From Acidobacteriota bacterium (GTDB lineage Bacteria; Acidobacteriota; Polarisedimenticolia; Polarisedimenticolales; Polarisedimenticolaceae), in the NCBI GenBank assembly GCA_011773795.1, contig WVWW01000296.1, positions 1-5,073 on the forward strand: a DNA stretch of 5,073 nucleotides, written 5' to 3'. Of this stretch, positions 1 to 5,073 are shown piece after piece. The translations under genes and the position numbers were made by a program. The notes below the pieces were generated by a model. It ran no database searches. It saw only the letters and a program-made list of their open reading frames with translations, and was not told the origin of the DNA. Position 1 is the stretch's first letter. Every line of letters starts with the position of its first letter.

Positions 1-960
1 CCCGGGCCGACCACCGAGAAGCTGACACCACGCATCGCGCAGACGGCAAAGGCGTTGTGGGTCATCTACGCGGGGTTCACACTCGCGGAGGCGTTGATCC
101 TGATCGCATTGGGCGTCGGCGTATTCGACGCGGTGTGTCACGCGATGACGACCATGTCGACGGGCGGTTTCTCCACGTTCAACGACTCGATCGCCGGCTT
201 CGACAGCGTCGCGATCGAGATGGTGATCGCCGTTTTCATCCTCATCGGGGGTGCGAGTTTCGCGCTCCATTTTCAGTGGACCCGTGGTCGACCGGGCCCG
301 CTTTTCCGCGACAGCGAATTCCGGTTGTACACCTCGCTCCTGTCGATCGCCTTCGTACTCATGGTTGCCGATCTGATGCTCAATCGAAACGAGGGCGTCG
401 TGGAAGCGGTGCGCTACGGGGTGTTCCAGGTGGCCACGATCATGACGGGTACCGGGTACGCGACGGCCGACTTCGACGCCTGGCCACACTTCTCGCGGGC
501 ACTGTTGTTTCTGCTGATGTTCATCGGAGGCTGCGCCGGCTCGACCACCGGGTCGATCAAGGTCGCACGATGGATGATCGTGCTGCGCAAGATGGTCGCC
601 GATCTCAAGCGCATCCTGCGACCGCACGCGGTCATCCCGGTGCGGCTCGGCGAGCGCGCCGTCCCGGACAGCGTCGTCACCTCCGTGACCACGTTCCTGA
701 TCCTGTTCCTCAGCCTGTTCGCCGCCGGTGGCCTGGTGTTGTCCGTCATGGGGCACGACATGATCACCGCGTTCGCCGCGTCGGCCGCCTGTCTCGGGAA
801 CGTCGGACCGGGATTCGGGATGGTGGGACCCGCGCAGAACTACGCGTTCTTCGAGCCGCAGGCCAAGGTCGTCCTGATGTCGTTGATGATCATCGGTCGG
901 CTCGAGCTCTACACGATTCTCGTGATTCTTTTTGTTCGCCCTCGGCGCTGGCTAAGCTAG
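1..960 (+). CDS. trkH: TrkH-type potassium uptake channel subunit, C-terminal part (5' truncated)
   Basis: This is the inner-membrane, ion-conducting subunit of a Trk-type potassium uptake system, which works with the cytoplasmic nucleotide-binding protein TrkA. The frame is open from base 1 (it reads PGPTTEKLTPRIAQTAKALW), so the true start lies upstream; the TTG at 55 is internal. The 319 visible residues contain three of the four pore repeats of the family. The second filter is TGGF (fragment residues 54-57), the third is TGTGY (149-153), and the fourth lies in GNVGPGFG (266-273). The intramembrane gating-loop signature GGCAGSTTGSIK is at about 176-187. The family-typical end, GRLELYTILV, is followed by a short basic tail and TAG at 958-960. 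E. coli TrkH has about 480 residues, so roughly a third is missing, including the first pore loop. No broken or missing motif is seen in the visible part. Identification is firm at family level; TrkG or TrkH cannot be separated here. Confidence 0.95.
   Translation, partial: PGPTTEKLTPRIAQTAKALWVIYAGFTLAEALILIALGVGVFDAVCHAMTTMSTGGFSTFNDSIAGFDSVAIEMVIAVFILIGGASFALHFQWTRGRPGPLFRDSEFRLYTSLLSIAFVLMVADLMLNRNEGVVEAVRYGVFQVATIMTGTGYATADFDAWPHFSRALLFLLMFIGGCAGSTTGSIKVARWMIVLRKMVADLKRILRPHAVIPVRLGERAVPDSVVTSVTTFLILFLSLFAAGGLVLSVMGHDMITAFAASAACLGNVGPGFGMVGPAQNYAFFEPQAKVVLMSLMIIGRLELYTILVILFVRPRRWLS
932..958 (+). promoter_or_regulatory. Weak candidate promoter for yqeY inside the end of trkH
   Basis: TTGTTC (932-937) and TAAGCT (953-958) resemble sigma70 -35 and -10 boxes, but the 15-base spacer is short. 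A start near 965 would leave a leader of about 17 bases that includes the Shine-Dalgarno sequence. Both boxes lie in the last codons of trkH, so the match may be chance. Read-through from trkH is an equally good explanation for yqeY expression. Confidence 0.25.
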
Positions 961-981
961 GCGCTGTGACGGAGAGAAAAA

Positions 982-1446
982 ATGGCCCTGAGACAACGAA
1001 TTGAGGACGATCTCAAGACGGCGCTCAAGTCCGGTGACAAGCGGCGGCTGAGTTGCCTGCGCATGGTGAAATCCAAGGTCCAGGAAAAACAGGTCGAACT
1101 GCGTGCCAAGAAAGGAGCCGACGCGCAGCTGTCGGACGAGGACGTTCAGGCCGTGGTCTCCGCCTATGCCAAGCAACGCCGCGACTCGATCGAAAGTTAC
1201 GAACAGGGCGGACGAGAAGACCTGGCTGCCGCCGAACGCGCCGAGCTGGAGATCCTGACGACGTACCTGCCGCAGCAGCTGAGCGAGGACGACGTCGCCG
1301 CGATCGTCGACGAAGCGGTCAAAGAGTCCGGCGCGTCGCAACCGAAGGACATGGGCGCGGTCATGAAGCTCGTGATGCCCAAGGTCAAGGGTCGCGCCGA
1401 CGGCAAGCTCGTCAACCGGCTCGTCCAGTCGCGCCTGAAGGGTTAG
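982..1446 (+). CDS. yqeY: YqeY/GatB-tail domain protein
   Basis: A small cytoplasmic protein of 154 residues, the normal YqeY length of about 150. The family shares its fold with the C-terminal tail of GatB, the subunit of the tRNA-dependent amidotransferase. A tRNA-related role is therefore often proposed, but the function of free-standing YqeY is not firmly established. The N-terminal helical part begins MALRQRIEDDLKTALKSGD and continues with RLSCLRMVKS, as in the family. The middle has the typical TTYLPQQLSEDD segment (about residues 94-105). The C-terminal part carries the hallmark KDMGAVMKLVMPKVKGRADG, followed by LVNRLVQ. The ATG start has GGAG at 971-974, seven bases upstream. It lies 21 bases after trkH on the same strand, so co-transcription is likely. 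In many gammaproteobacteria yqeY sits between rpsU and dnaG; here it follows trkH. The TAG stop overlaps the stop of the convergent glycosyltransferase gene. No terminator is visible. Confidence 0.93.
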   Translation: MALRQRIEDDLKTALKSGDKRRLSCLRMVKSKVQEKQVELRAKKGADAQLSDEDVQAVVSAYAKQRRDSIESYEQGGREDLAAAERAELEILTTYLPQQLSEDDVAAIVDEAVKESGASQPKDMGAVMKLVMPKVKGRADGKLVNRLVQSRLKG

Positions 1447-2447
1447 GCCGCGCAAACGTAGTCGCGGTTCTCGATGCGATCGAGCGTCTGCAGTTTGGCT
1501 CGGATTTCGGCGCGCGGGCCGGCGCCCGAGACGGAGACGATCAACGGGTCGTTCCCGAGCCGACCGATCTCTTCGGGAGAGACAACGGGGGCGCCGTGGA
1601 TGGTCTGGCCGATGCGGCCGCGATGGACCTCGATCAGGCCGGCGAGCCGTCTACCGTGATCGGCGAGGGCGCGTCGCAGTGCCCGCCCGGTTTGACCGTA
1701 ACCCCAGAGCAAGTAGCTCGGCGTGTCCCGCAGGTAGTCCCGGGCCAGGTGCCAGGCGCGGCATGCGGTGAAGCGGTCGAGCGCGTAGCGCGCGTCTGTT
1801 CGAGACAGTCGTTGGGGGTGATGGCGCCAGTCGAGGAGTCGTTGCGGCACGCTGCCCGCGCGCGGCCCGTCGCGCAGAACCCGCAGAATCAGGTCGTAAT
1901 CCTCGGGCCAGCCGCGGTCGCGATAACGCAACCGCTCGAGCACGCTGCGGCGCAGCATCCACGTCGGGTGCGCCAGGGGGCACTCGATGAAGCGCTCGCG
2001 ATGCACGTCCTCGGGGGTGCGCATCGCGTTGAGCCAGGCCTCGTACTCGAGTGAGCCCGCGCCCAGCGACGAGCGCGGGAACGAGCGCACGTGACTCCCG
2101 ACGAGGTCGAGCGTGGGGTCGGCCTTCAGCGCCTGCATTTGCAGGGCGAGGCGCTCGCGATGCATACGGTCGTCGGCGTCCATCCGTGCAACGAGCTCGC
2201 CCCGGCAGCGATCGATTCCCGCATTGAGGGTGGGGATGAGGCCGGAATGGTCGTGCCGGACGAGGACGAACCGGTCGTCGGATACCGCGACCGAGCCGAT
2301 TCGTTCGCCCGATCCGTCGGTCGAGCCGTCGTCCACGACGATGCACTCCCAGTCACGGAGCGTCTGGCCGCGGATGGACTCGAGGCACGACTCGAGCGTG
2401 TCGGCGGCGTTGAAAACGGGGAGTAGGATCGAGACGGCGGGGGCCAC
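1443..2447 (-). CDS. Family 2 glycosyltransferase with C-terminal Rossmann-like domain
   Basis: A 334-residue, probably cytoplasmic glycosyltransferase with a GT-A fold; it would transfer a sugar from a nucleotide-sugar donor to a glycan or lipid-linked acceptor. Seen directly: the N-terminal strand VSILLPVFNAADTLESCL (5-22), the nucleotide-binding VVDDGSTDGS (37-46), the metal-binding motif MDADD (89-93), the acceptor-side motif HPTWMLRRS (160-168) and the probable catalytic base region WPEDYDL (180-186). A WRHHPQRLS segment (207-215) closes the catalytic domain. From about residue 244 a second domain begins with LLWGYGQTGRAL, a GxGxxG nucleotide-binding turn. It continues with IHGAPVVSPEEI and IVSVSGAG, which resembles Rossmann-like domains of the PglD N-terminal type. 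I prefer the GTG start at 2447 because it opens directly into the conserved first strand and shares its first base with the upstream gene's stop. No strong Shine-Dalgarno is seen, which fits translational coupling. Donor and acceptor cannot be predicted. Confidence 0.92.
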   Translation of the reverse strand: MAPAVSILLPVFNAADTLESCLESIRGQTLRDWECIVVDDGSTDGSGERIGSVAVSDDRFVLVRHDHSGLIPTLNAGIDRCRGELVARMDADDRMHRERLALQMQALKADPTLDLVGSHVRSFPRSSLGAGSLEYEAWLNAMRTPEDVHRERFIECPLAHPTWMLRRSVLERLRYRDRGWPEDYDLILRVLRDGPRAGSVPQRLLDWRHHPQRLSRTDARYALDRFTACRAWHLARDYLRDTPSYLLWGYGQTGRALRRALADHGRRLAGLIEVHRGRIGQTIHGAPVVSPEEIGRLGNDPLIVSVSGAGPRAEIRAKLQTLDRIENRDYVCAA

Positions 2448-3961
2448 TATGGATCGACGGGAGAGATGACGTAAAGGTAGTAGTTCTCATCGGGGACGAT
2501 CGCACCTTCGAAACGGTGCGTGTGGCGCATCACCGCGCCGTCGACCGCCATCTCGTGACCGAGCTCGACGTTTCCGCCGTAGTTGAGGACCAGCATCACC
2601 TCACGACCCTCATCGCGGGCCATGCGGATGGCATCGCGGATGACGAAATCGGTCGTCGCGTCCTTGCGCTTGAAGCTCCAGTCCATGAAGGTTCCGAAAC
2701 GGCGTTGTTCGACGTAATAAAGCGGACGGTCCAGCCACACGGCGATCGGCTCCGTCGCGAAGTCGACGTGCCCGATGACCGGATGCTCGCGCCACTCATC
2801 GGTCTCGAGCAACGCCGCGACGTTGCGCGCGTGAGAAAACGGCCGCCGTGCATCCGTCGCGAGTAACCACGCGGCGGCCACGCAGTGCAGGGCCAACAGG
2901 ACGCCGAGCACCTGGGAATGCCGCGACGTCCAGCGCACCCCGGAGGCGACGGCGATCCACAGCACGATCCACCAGAAGACGAACGGTTGCGCGTGATGCC
3001 GTTGTTGGCCGTGCCACATGACGGCCGTGATCGTGAACATCGCGCCCGTCGCGAAAAGGAATGCGACGACCAGCGGCAGCGAACGGCGCAGCGGCCACAC
3101 GGCGAGCCCGACGAACCCGAGGCCGCCGAGCAGCCCGGCGAGCGGTGCCCCCGCCCCGAGCGCATCGACGATGTTGGTGTTCCACACGTCGGGGCTCCCG
3201 GGGTCGGGGAGCGGCAGGGCGCCGCGCATCAGTGTCGACACCGCAGCGGCGATCCACTCGAAGTCGTAGGTCGGCTCGTAGGTCCCCAGGTGGGCGACCA
3301 TACGCTTGGCCTGCCAGTAGGCGTACCCGGCGCCGCCCCCGATCCCGGCGAGTGCCAGAGCGAGCGGGCCGAGCTTGGCACTCAACGGAAGCCGAGCCAG
3401 CGGGTCCTCGCGGTTCAACGACAGCAGAGAAAGCGCCAGCACGAGGCCACTCGCCATGATGGCTCCGTAGACGATCGTCTGGGACAGCAGAGCGAGCAGC
3501 AGCGCGATCCACCAGAGCATCTTGTCGCGGCGCGTCCACAGGACACAGACCGCCGTCGCGAGCAGGAGCTGCGACATGTAGGCACGGTTGAGCACCGTGA
3601 ACTCGAAGATCGGGTAGTAGCTCAGGCAAAACAGGACCCGGACCCAGCGGGGGAAGGGGGCGTGGCGCCCGACGAGCCACGCCATTGTGGCTGCCAGCAG
3701 AAGGTTGAACCCCTGCATGATCCATGGGTCGTGGGTGATCTTCGACAGAGTCCAGGTGATCGAGTACCACAGCGCGGGATGCCCCTGGGTGCTCATGCTG
3801 ACCAGGAGATCGGCCGGGGTCGCGCTGTCACGGCCGATCAGCCATGGTTCGGCCTCGTCGCGCCAGAGCTCATGGTTGGAGGCGCCGATGAGCCCGACGA
3901 GACCCACGATCACGGCGAGGATCCATGCCTCACGCCGGCGCGCTGGGGCCCCCTGGTTCAC
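2447..3961 (-). CDS. GT-C-like polytopic membrane glycosyltransferase, uncharacterised
   Basis: About 504 residues with many hydrophobic segments, so an inner-membrane protein. The first membrane helix (about 13-28) is followed by ELWRDEAEPWLIGRDS, where D35-E36 matches the acidic pair in the first periplasmic loop of GT-C glycosyltransferases (PMT/ArnT-like). Next come STQGHPALWY (57-66) and, further on, NRAYMSQLLL, features I recognise from uncharacterised bacterial membrane proteins with a WRDE/GHP pattern. GT-C enzymes use polyprenyl-phosphate-linked sugars on the periplasmic side. The last roughly 130 residues are mostly hydrophilic (from about FSHARNVAALLE) and probably form a periplasmic domain. 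I chose GTG at 3961 because a promoter-like pair lies just upstream and the first helix follows after a short basic stretch. The frame stays open to a TTG at 4051, giving 534 residues, but the extra 30 residues cover promoter sequence and look non-coding. The TAG stop overlaps the next gene by one base. Substrate is unknown. Confidence 0.8.
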   Translation of the reverse strand: MNQGAPARRREAWILAVIVGLVGLIGASNHELWRDEAEPWLIGRDSATPADLLVSMSTQGHPALWYSITWTLSKITHDPWIMQGFNLLLAATMAWLVGRHAPFPRWVRVLFCLSYYPIFEFTVLNRAYMSQLLLATAVCVLWTRRDKMLWWIALLLALLSQTIVYGAIMASGLVLALSLLSLNREDPLARLPLSAKLGPLALALAGIGGGAGYAYWQAKRMVAHLGTYEPTYDFEWIAAAVSTLMRGALPLPDPGSPDVWNTNIVDALGAGAPLAGLLGGLGFVGLAVWPLRRSLPLVVAFLFATGAMFTITAVMWHGQQRHHAQPFVFWWIVLWIAVASGVRWTSRHSQVLGVLLALHCVAAAWLLATDARRPFSHARNVAALLETDEWREHPVIGHVDFATEPIAVWLDRPLYYVEQRRFGTFMDWSFKRKDATTDFVIRDAIRMARDEGREVMLVLNYGGNVELGHEMAVDGAVMRHTHRFEGAIVPDENYYLYVISPVDP

Positions 3962-3968
3962 GCTGGCC

Positions 3969-3997
3969 AGCGTAGAGTCTGGATCGGCGGCGGTCAA
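3969..3997 (-). promoter_or_regulatory. Candidate sigma70 promoter for the glycosyltransferase pair
   Basis: On the minus strand, TTGACC (3997-3992) and TACGCT (3974-3969) are separated by exactly 17 bases. The -35 box matches consensus at five of six positions; the -10 box keeps the key T, A and final T. Seven bases after the -10 box is 3961, the first base of the preferred GTG start. If correct, the mRNA is leaderless. It also argues against the longer TTG start at 4051, which would lie upstream of transcription. This is a pattern match only. Confidence 0.5.
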
Positions 3998-4036
3998 CGC
4001 CGGCCAGAGCCCAAAGAGCCTCAAACCAAGGATTTT

Positions 4037-4064
4037 TTGACAATTCTCCAACTCGCCCTATATT
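4037..4064 (+). promoter_or_regulatory. Strong sigma70-type promoter for the HD-GYP regulator gene
   Basis: A perfect -35 box, TTGACA (4037-4042), is followed after 16 bases by TATATT (4059-4064), a five-of-six match to the -10 consensus. The stretch around it is AT-rich in an otherwise GC-rich window. The predicted transcript start is near 4071, giving a leader of about 57 bases before the GTG at 4128. It is divergent from the glycosyltransferase promoter; the two -35 boxes are about 40 bases apart, close enough for one regulator to affect both. Confidence 0.72.
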
Positions 4065-4085
4065 CGCTCCGAGATTAACCGGGGA

Positions 4086-4120
4086 CTCGGGTTCCGCGGC
4101 GCAGCTTCGCCGTACCCGGG
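4086..4120 (+). promoter_or_regulatory. Leader hairpin touching the Shine-Dalgarno of the HD-GYP gene
   Basis: In the predicted leader, 4086-4092 (CTCGGGT) can pair with 4114-4120 (ACCCGGG), including one G-U pair. Inside it, 4097-4101 (CGGCG) pairs with 4108-4112 (CGCCG) around a six-base loop. The 3' arm ends on the first two bases of the Shine-Dalgarno GGAGG (4119-4123), which stands four bases before the GTG start. The fold could modulate translation. There is no U-run after it, so it is not a standard terminator. No known riboswitch class is recognised, and GC-rich DNA forms such stems by chance. Confidence 0.35.
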
Positions 4121-4127
4121 AGGGGTC

Positions 4128-5073
4128 GTGAAGAGAAACTTCCTCATCGTCGCCGCCAACGCGCAGACCCGCGAGGCGCTCGCCTCGGGTCTGCGTGCGG
4201 TCGGTTATGCCGTCACGCGTGCGGCCAACGGTGCCGAAGCGGAACGGGTCGCTCAGAGCGTCAGCCTCGACGCGGTCATCATCGAATCGCACCTACCCGA
4301 CATGTCCGCCGAGGATCTCACCCAACGCATCCAGCGCGTGCGCCCCGACTGTCGTGTGGCGACCGTATCGAGCTTCGAGCAGATCAAGAACTCGCCGGCG
4401 CAGTTGCGTTACGGCGTCAACGACTACCTGCTCAACGCCGACCAACTCTTTCCTCTCTTGTTGGCTCCGTTCGAATCCAACGAGGGGAACACCGACACTT
4501 TCGCGCAACGCGGTACCGAGGCGCTGCTCGGCGTCATCGACGTGCTCGTCGGACTGCTCGAGCTCGACGACGCCTACTTCGGCGGGATGTCGCATCGGGC
4601 GATGAAGCTCGCACGTCAGGTCGCCGAGGAGCTCGGTGCGGACAGCCAGACCGTGCAGGAGGTCGTGTTGGCCACGCTGCTGCGCGATGTCGGCCGGGTC
4701 GCCGTCGCACCGGAAGTGCTGACCGAGCCGGGGAAGTTGAACGAGGAACAGAAGCAGGCGATGCAGGACCACGTTCAAGCGAGCGCACGATTGTTCGAGC
4801 ACATCGATTTCCCCTGGAAGGTCCTGCCGATCATCCGACATCACCACGAACGCTACGACGGTGCGGGTTACCCCGACGGCCTGCGGGCGCGAGAAATCCC
4901 GATGGGCGCGCGCGTCGTTGCGGTCGTCGACACGTTCGTCGCGCTGACCTCGGACCGGCTGCACCGCGAGGCGCTCGACGCCGAGGCCGCGCTGCAGCAA
5001 CTGATCTCCCAGGCCGGGCGCCAGTTCGACCCCGAGGTGGTCGAGGCGTTCCAAAAAGTGATCGACAAGCGTT
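4128..5073 (+). CDS. Atypical receiver plus HD-GYP domain protein (3' truncated)
   Basis: A cytoplasmic regulator related to RpfG-type response regulators, whose HD-GYP domain hydrolyses cyclic-di-GMP. The 315 visible residues run off the window end without a stop, near the usual end of the domain. Residues 4 to about 113 are receiver-like (FLIVAANAQTREAL, then DAVIIESHLPDM), but the acidic pair is replaced by AAN (9-11), the phospho-acceptor Asp by Glu53, and the conserved Lys region reads DYLLNAD (99-105). Residues 130-315 are HD-GYP: H156, then LLRDVGR (184-190) in place of the usual HD signature, PGKL (201-204), H215, HHERYDGAGYPDG (239-251), IPMGARVVAVVD (257-268) and LTSDR (273-277). 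The HD histidine is Arg186 (codon CGC at 4683), and the usual DAFDA reads DTFVA. Catalysis is therefore uncertain; a cyclic-di-GMP sensor or partner-binding role is possible. The GTG start is supported by GGAGG at 4119-4123 and a strong promoter upstream. Confidence 0.92.
   Translation, partial: MKRNFLIVAANAQTREALASGLRAVGYAVTRAANGAEAERVAQSVSLDAVIIESHLPDMSAEDLTQRIQRVRPDCRVATVSSFEQIKNSPAQLRYGVNDYLLNADQLFPLLLAPFESNEGNTDTFAQRGTEALLGVIDVLVGLLELDDAYFGGMSHRAMKLARQVAEELGADSQTVQEVVLATLLRDVGRVAVAPEVLTEPGKLNEEQKQAMQDHVQASARLFEHIDFPWKVLPIIRHHHERYDGAGYPDGLRAREIPMGARVVAVVDTFVALTSDRLHREALDAEAALQQLISQAGRQFDPEVVEAFQKVIDKR

Noticed and set aside
944..966. Direct repeat GGCGCTG at 944-950 and 960-966 across the trkH stop
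   Set aside because: Seven-base repeats are common by chance in GC-rich DNA and no known regulator site matches.
1448..1467. Inverted repeat CCGCG/CGCGG just after the yqeY stop, considered as a terminator
   Set aside because: The stem has only five pairs with a ten-base loop and no T-run on either strand, and it lies inside the glycosyltransferase coding sequence.
1053..2054. A 333-codon open frame on the plus strand spanning the end of yqeY and the glycosyltransferase gene
   Set aside because: It crosses two genes with clear family motifs in other frames, is rich in Arg and Ala, and has no recognisable fold. It is a high-GC shadow frame.
2796..3770. A 324-codon open frame on the minus strand in a different frame from the membrane protein
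   Set aside because: It lies wholly inside the GT-C-like gene, is Arg/Pro-rich and lacks motifs; the in-frame product is far more convincing.
3962..4051. A 30-residue N-terminal extension of the membrane protein from a TTG at 4051
   Set aside because: The extension overlaps the promoter boxes of both divergent genes, does not look like a signal or membrane segment, and has only a weak ribosome site. It remains an alternative until transcript starts are mapped.
2885..4078. A 397-codon open frame on the plus strand, opposite the membrane glycosyltransferase gene
   Set aside because: Its product is rich in Arg, Glu, Pro, Gln and His without recognisable motifs, as expected of the complement of a GC-rich membrane protein gene. 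The minus-strand protein has clear helices and GT-C-like motifs. The frame also runs through both predicted promoters.
4293..5054. A 253-codon open frame on the minus strand, opposite the HD-GYP gene
   Set aside because: It is the mirror of a well-recognised receiver/HD-GYP coding sequence and shows no domain of its own.

Overview
This window comes from a GC-rich bacterial chromosome, most likely a proteobacterium (possibly gammaproteobacterial). The clues are a Trk-type potassium channel subunit, a YqeY protein, an HD-GYP regulator and strong sigma70-like promoters. The taxonomic guess rests on protein style only and is weak. I see no RNA genes, insertion sequences, CRISPR arrays or phage genes.

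Layout, left to right. Bases 1-960 (+) hold the C-terminal two thirds of a TrkH-type potassium channel subunit, whose start lies outside the window. After 21 bases comes a complete yqeY-like gene, 982-1446 (+), probably on the same transcript. It meets a two-gene minus-strand glycosylation cassette tail to tail, and the stop codons overlap. Read in its own direction, the cassette is a polytopic GT-C-like membrane protein (3961-2447) followed by a family 2 glycosyltransferase (2447-1443) carrying an extra Rossmann-like C-terminal domain. The two genes share one base (TAGTG), so they are very likely translationally coupled.

The only real intergenic region is 3962-4127. It holds two divergent promoters, both with good matches to the sigma70 consensus. 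One faces left and places its predicted transcript start at the GTG I prefer for the membrane protein, which would make that mRNA leaderless. The other (TTGACA-16-TATATT) faces right into a short leader with a hairpin next to the Shine-Dalgarno sequence.

The rightward gene, 4128 to the window end (+, 3' truncated), encodes a receiver plus HD-GYP protein, normally a cyclic-di-GMP phosphodiesterase response regulator. Its receiver lacks the acidic pocket, has Glu at the phospho-acceptor position and lacks the conserved Lys. The HD signature reads Arg-Asp, while the GYP signature and most other metal ligands are intact. This apparent double pseudo-domain regulator, divergent from a glycosyl-transfer pair, is the most interesting feature. 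A link between cyclic-di-GMP signalling and surface glycan assembly is plausible but only inferred.
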